Counted from the first letter of the stretch, positions 15,259 to 23,478 are shown. The stretch is DNA of 64,000 nucleotides from Leadbettera azotonutricia ZAS-9 (GCF_000214355.1 NC_015577.1:3401389-3465388); one strand, 5' to 3'. The notes: generated by a model from the letters alone, not told the origin. Made by a program: numbers and translations.

Positions 15259-16512
15259 ATGATACAACTATTTTCATCATTAAAAGAAGCCCAGGCAAAG
15301 CTGGCCCTGCAAAGCCGCAGTACCAAAGACGCTGCCCTCGGAGAAGTCAGCAAGGTTATCAATAAAAATCGCAAAGAGATACTCGCCGCCAATGCCCTTG
15401 ATGTTGAAAAGGCCCGTTCCGGCGGCATGAAAGACAGTCTCCTCGACCGGCTCTTATTGAATGAAAAACGCATAGACTCCATTATAGAAGGACTTGAAAC
15501 CGTCATTGGCCAGGAAGATCCCATAGGCAGAATCAAGGCGGGCTGGCGGACACCCAGCGGCCTCCTCATAGAACAAATGGCGGTACCCCTGGGGGTTATC
15601 GCCATCATCTACGAATCAAGGCCCAATGTTACTGCCGATGCCTTTAGCCTGGCCTATAAGGCGGGCTGTGCCATCCTGCTCCGGGGTTCTTCCGCAGCCC
15701 TGGAATCCAACAAGGCCCTGGTCAAAGCCATCAAGCAGGGCCTTGAAGCAGGCGGCGGCATTCCCGGGGCTGTAGAACTTGCCGCTTCAGGCAGCCGCGG
15801 CGAGGTGGACGAAATCCTTGCTGCACGAGGCTTGATCGACGCGGTGCTTCCACGGGGTGGAAAGGATCTGATACGCCATGTAGTGGACAATGCCAGAGTA
15901 CCGGTCATAGAAACCGGCGAAGGCAACTGCCACATCTACGTGGAACCCAGCGCGGACATTCCCAACGCTGTGGACATCATCGAAAATGCCAAACTCCAAA
16001 AGCCCGGCGCCTGCAACGCCGTAGAAACTGTCTTAGTACACCGCAGCGCATTAAGCGTCCTCATGCCCGCCCTTGCCGCGCGGCTTACAGGCAAGGCGGA
16101 ACTCCGCTGCGATGCTGGCGCCAGAGCAGCCATTGGAACGCCGCCTCAGGGCCTTATCTTAAAAGATGCAACAGAATCCGATTGGGAAACCGAATTCCTC
16201 GACTATATTCTGGCTGTCAAAACCGTGGATTCCCTGGACGAAGCCATAAACCACATTAACAAATACGGCACCCGCCACTCGGAGGCCATACTCACCAACG
16301 ACCTCAAGGCGGCGGACGAATTCTGCCACCGCGTGGACGCAGCCTGCGTGTACACCAACGCATCAACACGCTTTACCGACGGCGGGGAATTCGGCTTTGG
16401 CGCGGAGCTGGGAATCAGCACCCAAAAGTTCCACGCCCGGGGTCCCATGGGGCTTGAAGCCCTCACCACGATAAAGTACCGTATATCAGGCTCAGGCCAA
16501 ATCAGGACATAG
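15259..16512 (+). CDS. proA: Gamma-glutamyl phosphate reductase
   Basis: 417 residues, normal for ProA. The active-site region is KPGACNAVETVLVHR with the catalytic Cys. VPLGVIAIIYESRPNVTADAFSLAYKAGCAILLRGSSAALESN is the family signature, split here by position only, and INKYGTRHSEAI near the end is typical. It reduces gamma-glutamyl phosphate with NADPH to glutamate semialdehyde in proline synthesis. It leads a proA-proB-proC run, the order that completes the pathway from glutamate. A TAGAAT box ends five bases before the ATG and there is no Shine-Dalgarno. Confidence 0.95.
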   Translation: MIQLFSSLKEAQAKLALQSRSTKDAALGEVSKVINKNRKEILAANALDVEKARSGGMKDSLLDRLLLNEKRIDSIIEGLETVIGQEDPIGRIKAGWRTPSGLLIEQMAVPLGVIAIIYESRPNVTADAFSLAYKAGCAILLRGSSAALESNKALVKAIKQGLEAGGGIPGAVELAASGSRGEVDEILAARGLIDAVLPRGGKDLIRHVVDNARVPVIETGEGNCHIYVEPSADIPNAVDIIENAKLQKPGACNAVETVLVHRSALSVLMPALAARLTGKAELRCDAGARAAIGTPPQGLILKDATESDWETEFLDYILAVKTVDSLDEAINHINKYGTRHSEAILTNDLKAADEFCHRVDAACVYTNASTRFTDGGEFGFGAELGISTQKFHARGPMGLEALTTIKYRISGSGQIRT

Positions 16513-16515
16513 CAG

Positions 16516-17307
16516 ATGATACCAAAACTAATCGCAGACGCGCGGAAAATAGTCTTTAAGTTCGGTTCCAATACCCTGGCCGACAAGGAAGGTAAAATCA
16601 ACACTTTCTTCCTTGATGAATTGGCGGAACAAACAGCGGCACTGATGAAAAAGGGCAAACAGATCGTCATCGTATCTTCCGGGGCACAAGTGGCGGGCAC
16701 TTCGACCATGGGGAAGTGGGCGCGGAAACGGGACATCCACTACAGGCAGGCCCTCTGCGCCGTGGGCCAGGTTGAACTCATGGGCGCATGGAGGCGGGCC
16801 TTTGAAAAGTACAGCATTCACATTGCCCAGATACTCCTGACCCGGGACGACTTCGGCGATTCCAACCGCACCCTCAACATGAGGAACACCCTCTTTACCC
16901 TGGTGGACGAGGGCATCATCCCCATCATCAATGAGAACGACACAGTCTCTGTAGAAGAAATCAAAATCGGCGAGAACGACACCCTGGCTGCCCAGTCGGC
17001 TATACTCTGGAGCGCGGATCTCCTCATCCTTTTCAGCGACATAGATGGGCTCTACAACAAGAACCCCAAAGAATTCCCCGACGCGGAACTGGTGCCTATC
17101 GTCAATGACATTGCGGAGATACGGAAGTCCATCGCCATCGGGGGAACCAACAATTTCGGTACCGGCGGCATCGCCACCAAACTTTTGGCGGCGGAACAGG
17201 CCCTGCCCTACGGCATACCCACCATCATTGCCCACGGAGGCAAGCCCCGTATGCTCGAAGCCCTGGCCGCAGGCAAACAACAGGGAACAGCCTTTTTGGT
17301 AAGCTGA
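16516..17307 (+). CDS. proB: Glutamate 5-kinase, short form without PUA domain
   Basis: 263 residues, about 100 fewer than E. coli ProB because the C-terminal PUA domain is absent. The amino-acid-kinase core is complete: KFGSNTLADKEGKI, VSSGAQVAGTSTMG, INENDTVSVEEIKIGENDTLAAQ and FSDIDGLYNKNP. It phosphorylates glutamate for the ProA step. The gene starts three bases after proA, suggesting translational coupling. Short forms occur in several bacteria and need not lose proline feedback control. Confidence 0.94.
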   Translation: MIPKLIADARKIVFKFGSNTLADKEGKINTFFLDELAEQTAALMKKGKQIVIVSSGAQVAGTSTMGKWARKRDIHYRQALCAVGQVELMGAWRRAFEKYSIHIAQILLTRDDFGDSNRTLNMRNTLFTLVDEGIIPIINENDTVSVEEIKIGENDTLAAQSAILWSADLLILFSDIDGLYNKNPKEFPDAELVPIVNDIAEIRKSIAIGGTNNFGTGGIATKLLAAEQALPYGIPTIIAHGGKPRMLEALAAGKQQGTAFLVS

Positions 17308-17332
17308 ATCAACAACAAAAAGTGAGGAACAC

Positions 17333-18193
17333 ATGGATATAACCATTGCTTGCATAGGAAGCGGAAACATGGGCGGCGCCCTGATGAAGGGAGCTGCGGA
17401 TATTGTGGGAGCCAGAAACATCGGCTATGCGGATGCGGACAAGGCTAAGGCGGAAGCCGCAGCCAAAGCCCTGGGGGCTGGGGTCTATGCATCCAACATC
17501 ATAGCAGCCCAGAAAGGCGATTACATATTCCTGGCAGTGAAGCCCCAGGTTCTCCAGGCGGTTCTCGAAGAAATCGCCCCAATAATACAAGATCGCCTAG
17601 CCGAAAACCGCCCCCCCATAGTGGTATCCATGGCGGCAGGCTGGACCATAGCCAAAATACAGGCAGGGCTGGGACCAAAGGTTAAGGAACTGAAAGTTAA
17701 GGAACCAAAGGTTAAGGAACTGAAAGTTCCAGTGATCCGCATTATGCCCAATACGCCGGCCCTCATTTCCAAAGGGGTTATCGTCATGGCCCCCTCGCCG
17801 GAAGTACCGCCTGAAAAAACCGCCGAACTTGAAAAGATACTTGCCGCAGCAGGCATTGTGGACAGGCTGGACGAAAAATACCTCGACGCCGTAACCGGCC
17901 TTTCAGGCTCAGGCCCCGCCTTTGTCTACCTCTTTATAGAAGCCCTGGCGGACGGAGGGGTCCGCACCGGCCTCCCCAGGGACAAGGCCCTGCGTTATGC
18001 CGCACAAACCGTTTTAGGGTCGGCAGCCATGGTTCTGGAGACAGGCAGGCATCCGGGAGAATTAAAGGATATGGTGACTTCACCCGGAGGCACTACCATT
18101 GCCGGGGTTGCGGCCCTGGAAAACGGCGCCTTCAGGGGCACAGTTATGCAAGCTGTTGAAGCAGCCTGGAAGCGTTCAGCAGAACTGGGATAA
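17333..18193 (+). CDS. proC: Pyrroline-5-carboxylate reductase with an internal tandem repeat
   Basis: 286 residues. The N-terminal dinucleotide fold is IACIGSGNMGGALMKG. The conserved C-terminal part has GLSGSGPAFVYLFIEALADGGVRTGLPR and DMVTSPGGTTIAGV. It reduces pyrroline-5-carboxylate to proline, ending the proABC operon, and has AGTGAGGAAC before the ATG. Near residues 115-132 lies an insert not seen in normal ProC: Val-Lys-Glu-(Leu/Pro)-Lys repeated three times, coded by 15-base tandem repeats (17681-17725). It falls between the Rossmann domain strands at a loop, so the enzyme is probably still active. Confidence 0.93.
   Translation: MDITIACIGSGNMGGALMKGAADIVGARNIGYADADKAKAEAAAKALGAGVYASNIIAAQKGDYIFLAVKPQVLQAVLEEIAPIIQDRLAENRPPIVVSMAAGWTIAKIQAGLGPKVKELKVKEPKVKELKVPVIRIMPNTPALISKGVIVMAPSPEVPPEKTAELEKILAAAGIVDRLDEKYLDAVTGLSGSGPAFVYLFIEALADGGVRTGLPRDKALRYAAQTVLGSAAMVLETGRHPGELKDMVTSPGGTTIAGVAALENGAFRGTVMQAVEAAWKRSAELG
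17672..17728 (+). repeat. 15-base tandem repeat inside proC
   Basis: Three head-to-tail copies, GTTAAGGAACTGAAA (17681-17695), GTTAAGGAACCAAAG (17696-17710) and GTTAAGGAACTGAAA (17711-17725), with partial copies on both sides. Each unit adds five residues (V-K-E-L/P-K) and keeps frame, so copy number could vary without breaking the gene. Confidence 0.9.
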
Positions 18194-18195
18194 AC

Positions 18196-18801
18196 CTAGG
18201 CAATAGCAGCCGATTGCTGCTGCTTTTCCAAACTTACAATGGTCTCTGCAAGCTTTGATAAATCAGGAGGCTTTGCAAAAGAAGCGTCTGCAGTATCGGG
18301 AATAGAAGCGCCCGGCGTGCCCATAACGAACACAAAGGGCTTCCCAAAAACCACCTCTTCCTTGACTGTGCGGATGAGCTTGGATGGATCTACCCCAGGA
18401 AGGGCTGCGTCCAAAAGCACGAAACCCGGCTTTTCTTCTGCCAGCTGCCGCCCTGCGTCAAAACCATCAAAGGCCTGGAGTATCTCATAATTCGGAAGCA
18501 GCCCATTGATCTGCTCCTTGAGGCGGTTATTCAAAGCCTCGTCATTGGAGGCAATCAGGAGGGTATCCCAATTCGCCTGCTCCATAAGGACCTGGAGGGC
18601 TTCGCCTGAATCCCCCATACCCCGTTTATCAAGGAAGGCAGCCAGATCCTTGGCGTAAATCCGGTATTGGCCCCCGGGGGTGGTAAAGGCTTTTAGGTAG
18701 CCATTCTTAATCCAATTGATAGCCGTCTGGTTGACGACCCCACAAATATTTGCCACTTCAAGAGCAGAGAAAATTTTGACCCTACGTCCGTTCCTGGACA
18801 C
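18196..18801 (-). CDS. Helix-turn-helix (MerR/BldC-type) plus receiver-like regulator
   Basis: 201 residues from GTG 18801. Residues about 8-58 (KIFSALEVANICGVVNQTAINWIKNGYL, then FTTPGGQYRIYAKDLAAFL) form a MerR/excisionase-type winged helix. Residues about 75-195 resemble a receiver: LLIASNDEAL where the acidic pair sits, phospho-acceptor-like Asp in FVLLDAALPG, Thr in VMGTPG and Lys in FAKPP. The first acidic pocket is reduced to N-D-E. DNA binding ahead of a receiver is the reverse of usual response regulators. A hairpin-plus-AAGGAGT leader precedes it, and an inverted repeat at 18869-18895 may be its operator. Confidence 0.7.
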   Translation of the reverse strand: MSRNGRRVKIFSALEVANICGVVNQTAINWIKNGYLKAFTTPGGQYRIYAKDLAAFLDKRGMGDSGEALQVLMEQANWDTLLIASNDEALNNRLKEQINGLLPNYEILQAFDGFDAGRQLAEEKPGFVLLDAALPGVDPSKLIRTVKEEVVFGKPFVFVMGTPGASIPDTADASFAKPPDLSKLAETIVSLEKQQQSAAIA

Positions 18802-18807
18802 GATGTA

Positions 18808-18829
18808 CTCCTTGAAACTCCGTTGGAGC
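18808..18829 (-). promoter_or_regulatory. Leader hairpin before the ribosome-binding site (copy C)
   Basis: Minus strand GCTCC-AAC-GGAGT (18817-18829) forms a five-pair stem. TTC and then AAGGAG (18808-18813) follow, six bases before GTG 18801. TTTCAAGGAGT is shared with the ftsH copy and TTCAAGGAGT with all four copies, while the stem sequence differs from copies A and B. Confidence 0.45.
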
Positions 18830-18868
18830 CCCCTCTTTTTACATATGAAAAACTAATATCTTTCATTC

Positions 18869-18895
18869 GAAGGTTACTGTGTATGGATAACCTTC
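18869..18895. promoter_or_regulatory. Inverted repeat, candidate operator
   Basis: GAAGGTTA (18869-18876) and TAACCTTC (18888-18895) are perfect inverted 8-mers separated by eleven bases, so half-sites are 19 bases apart, about two helical turns. It lies 68 bases before the start of the HTH-receiver gene and may be bound by that protein. The rest of the 195-base gap to recX is AT-rich with no clear gene. Confidence 0.45.
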
Positions 18896-18996
18896 AGTAT
18901 GTCTTTTCCATACTAAGAATATATCTTAAATTGGATAAAATGCAATCAAAAATCAAAAATTCTTGAAAAAAAGCGCTATTTACGCATCATTTTTGG

Positions 18997-19629
18997 CTAT
19001 CTCTCGAAATAACGGTTAAGAACATCAGCCGAAAACCCTTCGGATTTTAACAAGCCCCGGAGCGAATACCCATCCTCTTCCAGGAGATTCTGGGGATGGT
19101 TTTTCTCCAAAAAACGCTCCAGCAGGGCAAATTCAGCTTCCTCATCCAGAACCTTTGCAAAAGCCCCTGAAATGGCATCCCTATCCACCCCCTTGCCGCT
19201 TAGGGATGCGGAAAGCTTCTTCGGCCCCGGGATCTTGCCCCCCCGTTTTGCAAGCTTGGAACGAAGCCAAAACTCGGCATACCGCCCGTCATTCACAAGA
19301 TCCAGGCCTATGAGCCGGGAAACCACAGCCTGGACACAGGCCCTTTCATGGCCCCTCTGCTCCAATTTGCGGGTTAGGCCAAGCCTGGTCTGCTCAGCAA
19401 TACCGACAAGCCTCATTCCAGCCTGTTCAGCCTTGTAGCAGGCGGCTGCAAAACGCAAAGCCTCCTCTTCGGAGGGGGAAAATTCCTTCCCTGTTTCCCA
19501 GGAAGAAGGATCTTCACAATAATCTTCCAAATAACAGGGCTTTAGGGAAAGGGCGGCGCCGTCAGAGAGCCCTATTTTATAAAAAAAATCGCCACCCTGA
19601 GCCTCTGTTCTAAGCGAAACAAGGTTCAT
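18997..19629 (-). CDS. recX: RecX regulatory protein
   Basis: 210 residues. Three-helix repeats typical of RecX are visible: GLTRKLEQRGHERACVQAVVSRLIGLDLVNDGRYAEFWLRSK, broken by position only, then GPKKLSASLSGKGVDRDAISGAF, and a third repeat ending in LLKSEGFSADVLNRYFE. RecX binds RecA filaments and limits recombination and the SOS response. An N-terminal extension of about 60 residues with two Cys and many acidic residues precedes the repeats. There is no recA beside it. No Shine-Dalgarno is visible before the ATG. It lies downstream of rpsI on the same strand, 85 bases away. Confidence 0.85.
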   Translation of the reverse strand: MNLVSLRTEAQGGDFFYKIGLSDGAALSLKPCYLEDYCEDPSSWETGKEFSPSEEEALRFAAACYKAEQAGMRLVGIAEQTRLGLTRKLEQRGHERACVQAVVSRLIGLDLVNDGRYAEFWLRSKLAKRGGKIPGPKKLSASLSGKGVDRDAISGAFAKVLDEEAEFALLERFLEKNHPQNLLEEDGYSLRGLLKSEGFSADVLNRYFER

Positions 19630-19714
19630 GGCAGCGTAAAAGACAGGAAAAAGGACAAAACTAGCGTAGATCAGCTAGCGTATGCATGAGCGGATGTTAA
19701 TCAGCCTGCGCCAA

Positions 19715-20107
19715 TTAACGCTTGGAGAACTGGAACCGTCTGCGGGCGCCAGCCTGGCCGTACTTTTTGCGTTCCACCATGCGGGGATCACGGGTTAGAT
19801 AGCCGTTGCTCCTGAGGCTTGTGTAGTTCCCCTGGTCAACCTGGCAAAGGGCCCTGGAGATGCCGTGGCGGCAGGCGCCTGCCTGGCCATTGGAACCACC
19901 GCCATACACGTTGATGAGTATATCAAACTTGTTTTCGTTGGCAGTTACCATGAGGGGCTGGCGCACCATGAGGGCATGCTCGCCCTGGGGGAAATACTGG
20001 TTCAATTCCTTGCCATTGATGACGATTTTGCCGCTTCCGTCCCGGAGATACACCCGTGCAACGGAAGTCTTTCTCCGACCGGTTCCAATACCTAAATTCT
20101 TTATCAT
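19715..20107 (-). CDS. rpsI: 30S ribosomal protein S9
   Basis: 130 residues, standard length. GTGRRKTSVARVYLRDGSGKI at the start, GGGSNGQAGACRHGISRAL in the middle and the basic tail DPRMVERKKYGQAGARRRFQFSKR (its last residues Ser-Lys-Arg contact P-site tRNA) identify it. It begins directly after rplM with no spacer, the usual rplM-rpsI operon, and GAGGTTAAGTAA provides the ribosome-binding site inside the end of rplM. Confidence 0.97.
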   Translation of the reverse strand: MIKNLGIGTGRRKTSVARVYLRDGSGKIVINGKELNQYFPQGEHALMVRQPLMVTANENKFDILINVYGGGSNGQAGACRHGISRALCQVDQGNYTSLRSNGYLTRDPRMVERKKYGQAGARRRFQFSKR

Positions 20108-20539
20108 TTACTTAACCTCAATAACCTGGGGGTTCTGGGCAGCATGGGGATGCTCGGCCCCGGGGTAGACTTTTACGTTGTTCTCAAGCTTCCTTCCCAA
20201 AGGCCCTTTGGGAAGCATGCCTTTAACCGCCAGTTCCAGGGGGGAACAGGGGTGCCTTTCCAGCAATTTTTCGTAAGTTACCGTCTTGAGGCCGCCTACA
20301 TAGCCGGAATGATGATGATAGAGCTTATCCTGGGCTTTTCGGCCTGTGATAAGGGCCTTTTCGGCGTTGATAATCACCACAAAATCGCCAGTTTCCTGAT
20401 GGGGGGCATACTCAGCCTTTTCCTTGCCCCGCACAATGGAGGCAGCCTTGGCAGCCACCCGCCCTACAGCCTTGCCTGCTGCGTCAATCACGAACCATTT
20501 CCGCTCAATCACAGCGGGTTTTACAAATATCGTCTTCAT
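20108..20539 (-). CDS. rplM: 50S ribosomal protein L13
   Basis: 143 residues from ATG 20539, with GGAAGGA seven bases upstream. A longer frame to 20614 has no ribosome-binding site and would run through the promoter. KWFVIDAAGKAVGRVAAKAA, the HHHSGYVGGLKTVTYEKLLERHP region and AVKGMLPKGPLGRKL are standard L13 landmarks. The promoter at 20585-20614 drives rplM-rpsI. Confidence 0.97.
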   Translation of the reverse strand: MKTIFVKPAVIERKWFVIDAAGKAVGRVAAKAASIVRGKEKAEYAPHQETGDFVVIINAEKALITGRKAQDKLYHHHSGYVGGLKTVTYEKLLERHPCSPLELAVKGMLPKGPLGRKLENNVKVYPGAEHPHAAQNPQVIEVK

Positions 20540-20584
20540 ATATATCCTTCCCGAATAAAGTTCCAATAGAGAGTGAGAGCTAAT

Positions 20585-20614
20585 ATAATACAAAAGAATT
20601 TCCAATTGTGTCAA
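20585..20614 (-). promoter_or_regulatory. Sigma-70 promoter of rplM-rpsI
   Basis: Minus strand TTGACA (20609-20614), 18-base spacer, TATTAT (20585-20590). Predicted start near 20578, about 40 bases before the rplM ATG. The -35 box shares three bases with the terminator stem of the preceding gene. Confidence 0.65.
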
Positions 20615-20628
20615 GCCCTTCGGGCTTG
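20612..20628 (-). terminator. Hairpin ending the small-membrane-protein transcript
   Basis: CAAGCCC-TTC-GGGCTTG is a perfect seven-pair stem with a three-base loop, immediately downstream of the 72-residue membrane protein on the minus strand. The following sequence is only moderately T-rich, so termination strength is uncertain. Confidence 0.5.
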
Positions 20629-20640
20629 GCTTCGGCTTGG

Positions 20641-20859
20641 CTATTCCTTCTTTTCGGCAGCTTCTTCCTTCCTGGCTTCCGCCCTATCCTTCATGTCGGC
20701 TATGCCTACGAAGATCGCGATGAGGCCGATGAAGGCGGCTATGAAGGGGAGGAAGCCTTTGAAGAAAACAACGACCTCGTCCCACCAGCCAAGGCCCTGG
20801 GGAATGCAGGCAGCTACGGCTGCCGCCAAAACTATCAAACCGATTATAAGAGCTTTCAT
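20641..20859 (-). CDS. Small membrane protein (72 residues), function unknown
   Basis: An N-terminal hydrophobic helix (ALIIGLIVLAAAVAACI) and a second one (FLPFIAAFIGLIAIFVGIA) are joined by GLGWWDEVVVFFKG. The C-terminus is highly charged (KDRAEARKEEAAEKKE). AAAGGGG precedes the ATG. It is paired with the 102-residue membrane protein 14 bases upstream, so the two are probably made together. I do not recognise a family. Confidence 0.65.
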   Translation of the reverse strand: MKALIIGLIVLAAAVAACIPQGLGWWDEVVVFFKGFLPFIAAFIGLIAIFVGIADMKDRAEARKEEAAEKKE

Positions 20860-20873
20860 GTTATGACCCCTTT

Positions 20874-21182
20874 TTAACGATGGCGGTACTTCCGGGCTAC
20901 CATTACCACAAAAGCGGCTATGAAAAACACCGTGGGCAGGCAGGGAAGCACAATGGAAACCAGCGGAACAGAGCCTATGGAAGGAACCGTGCCCCCTGTG
21001 ATCCCGAAAAGTTCAAGGATCGAGTAGACTGTCTCCACATAGGCTGCAATAGTGCCGATTACCATGAGCATCCAGGCTATGTCCCTGGTCTTTGACCAGA
21101 GCATAATGGCAAAGAAGGATGCCAAAGCCCCCAGCGCCAGCCGGCTTATTATATAGGTTACTTGCCCGGAATCCATACCCAT
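20874..21182 (-). CDS. Small membrane protein (102 residues), function unknown
   Basis: Three hydrophobic stretches: YIISRLALGALASFFAIMLW, MLMVIGTIAAYVETVYSIL and VSIVLPCLPTVFFIAAFVVMV, ending in a basic KYRHR tail. Two ATGs are possible (21182 and 21176); CAGGA lies close to the first, and GATACT sits six bases before the second. It is the first gene of a two-gene unit with the 72-residue protein. No function can be assigned. Confidence 0.65.
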   Translation of the reverse strand: MGMDSGQVTYIISRLALGALASFFAIMLWSKTRDIAWMLMVIGTIAAYVETVYSILELFGITGGTVPSIGSVPLVSIVLPCLPTVFFIAAFVVMVARKYRHR

Positions 21183-21254
21183 AGTATCCTGATTTAAAGC
21201 CGGAAAAGCAATACCAAAACTACCGGTATACGAAAGAAGTTTTTGGGAGGTTCC

Positions 21255-22460
21255 ATGAAAACTGAAGGAAGCGGGCTTTGCCCCAAACGCCTCAAGAATG
21301 CGGAGGCTTATTTAAAGCGCATCGTGGATCAGGGCAAGGTTGCGGGCGCCGGGGGCATGATAATCCGGCATGGGGTGGAAGGCTTTTGCGCAAGCGCGGG
21401 CTTTCAGGACAGGGAAAAAAAGACCCCCATGAAGGACGATTCAATCTACCGCATTTACTCCATGAGCAAGACCTTTACCATCGTTGCAGCCATGACCCTT
21501 TACGAAAAGGGCCTTTTCAGGCTTCACCAGCCCATAGCGGATTTCCTGCCGGCCTTCAAAGATCCTAAAGTCGCGATTCATGACGAGCGCGGCCAGGCCA
21601 CCCTGGTTCCTGCCAAAAGGCCCATCACCTTTGAACACCTTTTTACCATGACTTCGGGCATCCCCTACCCTGGGGAAAATTCTTATTCAGCCAGAATAAT
21701 GGCGGATACAAACAAGAAGAGCTTTAAGGATGCAGCCAAAGGCAAGCCCTGGAACACAGCCAAGACAGTGGACGAAGCCGCCAAAACGCCCCTCTGTTTC
21801 CATCCTGGGGATCAGTGGATGTACGGCTTTTCCCACGATATTTTAGGCAGGCTCATAGAAGTGATTTCGGGCAAAACCCTGGGGCAATACCTTAAAGAAA
21901 CAATTTTCGATCCCCTGGGGCTTAAAGATACGGCTTTTTATATCCCCAAGGAAAAGCAGCTGCGGGCGGTCAAACCCTACAGGCTGGGCCCCAAGGGCCT
22001 TGAGCTTGTGACGGATCTCGGCTCAGATCCTGCTTCCCCTACCCCTCCAGCCTTTGAAAGCGGCGGAGGCGGCCTCAATTCCACCATGGCGGACTGCGGG
22101 CGCTACGCGCAGATGCTCCTCCACGACGGCAAGTCGGGGAACGAGCGCATACTTTCCCGCAAAACCCTGGAGCTGATCAGGGCCAGCCACTGCATACCGT
22201 CAGAAATGGCCTCCGATGTTTTCCCCCACCTGATAGGCTATGGGTACGGCCTGGGGGTCCGGACCATGCTGGATACCGCCAAGGCCGGGCTTAACGGTTC
22301 CCTGGGCGAATGGGCCTGGGATGGCATGATGGGCACCTACTACTGCGTAGATCCGGCAGAGGACCTGACCGCCCTCTTCTTTATCCAGCTTATGTCGGAT
22401 ATCAACAGCGATCTCCAGCGGGGTTTTGTGCAGACTGTTTACGGGGCCATCGATGATTAA
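21255..22460 (+). CDS. Serine hydrolase of the class C beta-lactamase/esterase family
   Basis: 401 residues from ATG 21255, with GGGAGG five bases upstream. The catalytic SxxK is SMSK in YRIYSMSKTFTIVAA near residue 73. The Tyr motif is YGFSHDILGRLIEVISG, and the C-terminal strand with the third motif is in WAWDGMMGTYYCVDP. There is no signal peptide, so it acts in the cytoplasm, which argues for esterase or peptidase activity and not drug resistance. It overlaps the next, URO-D-fold gene by eight bases, so the two are translationally coupled and probably work on the same compound. Confidence 0.82.
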   Translation: MKTEGSGLCPKRLKNAEAYLKRIVDQGKVAGAGGMIIRHGVEGFCASAGFQDREKKTPMKDDSIYRIYSMSKTFTIVAAMTLYEKGLFRLHQPIADFLPAFKDPKVAIHDERGQATLVPAKRPITFEHLFTMTSGIPYPGENSYSARIMADTNKKSFKDAAKGKPWNTAKTVDEAAKTPLCFHPGDQWMYGFSHDILGRLIEVISGKTLGQYLKETIFDPLGLKDTAFYIPKEKQLRAVKPYRLGPKGLELVTDLGSDPASPTPPAFESGGGGLNSTMADCGRYAQMLLHDGKSGNERILSRKTLELIRASHCIPSEMASDVFPHLIGYGYGLGVRTMLDTAKAGLNGSLGEWAWDGMMGTYYCVDPAEDLTALFFIQLMSDINSDLQRGFVQTVYGAIDD

Positions 22461-23478
22461 CATGAGCGGAAAGCAGCATTTTAAAGAAATCGTGCAGCGA
22501 AAAGCGAGCCATTGCGGTTTTTGGCATGGATGTCCCAATCCCGCCAGTATAGAAAAGCTCTATGCCCATTATAAGGTCAAGGATGATTTTGAACTTGGCC
22601 TTAAGCTGGGAGCGGACTGCCGCTGGGTCATGCCCGATGCTTTCAATGCATGGACAAACCCCGAGTACCCCATGTTCGATGTGCTTAACGGGCAGAAACG
22701 CACTTCCCTAAGCGAAGCCGGGGTCTTTGCGGAAACAGAAGATCTGGCGGAAGTAGAAAAATTCCACTGGCCCGAAATGAAGTACATGGATTTTTCAGAA
22801 ACACTAAAAGAAATAGATCGCACTGTTGCTGCGGGCCAGGCTGTTTTGAGCGGTATGTGGAGCTGCTTCTATCATAATGCCTGCGATTTCTTCGGCATGG
22901 AAAATTACTTTATGAAGATGCACACAGACCCCGAAATAGTGGACGCCGTAACCCGCCATATCGTAGACTTTTATCTTGAAGCCAACGAAAAACTTTTTAA
23001 CCTTGCAGGGGACAAGATCGACGCATTCTTCTTCGGCAACGACTTCGGGAGCCAGCTCGATCTCCTCATCTCCCCCGAACACTTTGACCGCTTTGTCATG
23101 CCCTATTTCAGGGAGTTCACCGATCAGGCCCACCGCCACAATTACAACGTAGTGCTCCATTCCTGCGGTTCAATAGACCGGGTTATCCCCCGCCTCATCG
23201 ACGCGGGCGTAGAAGTGCTGCACCCCATTCAGGCCATGGCAAAAAATATGGACGCCGAATCCCTCGCCAAAAAATACAACGGCAAAATCGTGTTCCTCGG
23301 CGGCGTTGACACCCAGCGCCTCCTCCCCTTCGGCAATGCCGACGAAGTGCGTAAGGATGTACACCGCTTAAAGGACCTCTTCGGCCCCAACTTCCTGGTC
23401 TCCCCGAGCCACGAATCCATACTGCCCAATGTATCGCCCGAAAACATTACCGCCATGGCGGAAACAGCGGCAGAGTGA
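22453..23478 (+). CDS. URO-D-fold (MtaA/CmuA-like) protein 1
   Basis: 341 residues from ATG 22453; ATG 22462 is the alternative. The uroporphyrinogen-decarboxylase barrel is seen as FFFGNDFGSQLDLLISPEHFDRFVMPYFREF and NVVLHSCGSIDRVIPRLIDAGVEVLHPIQ, read in two runs. HSC matches the first half of the His-x-Cys zinc site of MtaA/MtbA methyltransferases, but the distal Cys is replaced in VSPSHESI. The Arg residues used by true HemE for porphyrin are absent. Reaction unknown; methyl or other C1 transfer is the family precedent. It is coupled to the serine hydrolase upstream. Confidence 0.75.
   Translation: MINMSGKQHFKEIVQRKASHCGFWHGCPNPASIEKLYAHYKVKDDFELGLKLGADCRWVMPDAFNAWTNPEYPMFDVLNGQKRTSLSEAGVFAETEDLAEVEKFHWPEMKYMDFSETLKEIDRTVAAGQAVLSGMWSCFYHNACDFFGMENYFMKMHTDPEIVDAVTRHIVDFYLEANEKLFNLAGDKIDAFFFGNDFGSQLDLLISPEHFDRFVMPYFREFTDQAHRHNYNVVLHSCGSIDRVIPRLIDAGVEVLHPIQAMAKNMDAESLAKKYNGKIVFLGGVDTQRLLPFGNADEVRKDVHRLKDLFGPNFLVSPSHESILPNVSPENITAMAETAAE

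Noticed and set aside
17672-17728. proC repeat as a CRISPR-like array
   Set aside because: Units are contiguous without spacers and in frame inside a gene.
19660-19685. Direct repeat CTAGCGTA twice between recX and rpsI
   Set aside because: Eight bases with six between them; too short to mean much and no stem of useful length.
21255-22460. Calling the serine hydrolase a beta-lactamase resistance gene
   Set aside because: No signal peptide and close coupling to a metabolic gene; the fold is shared by many esterases and peptidases.
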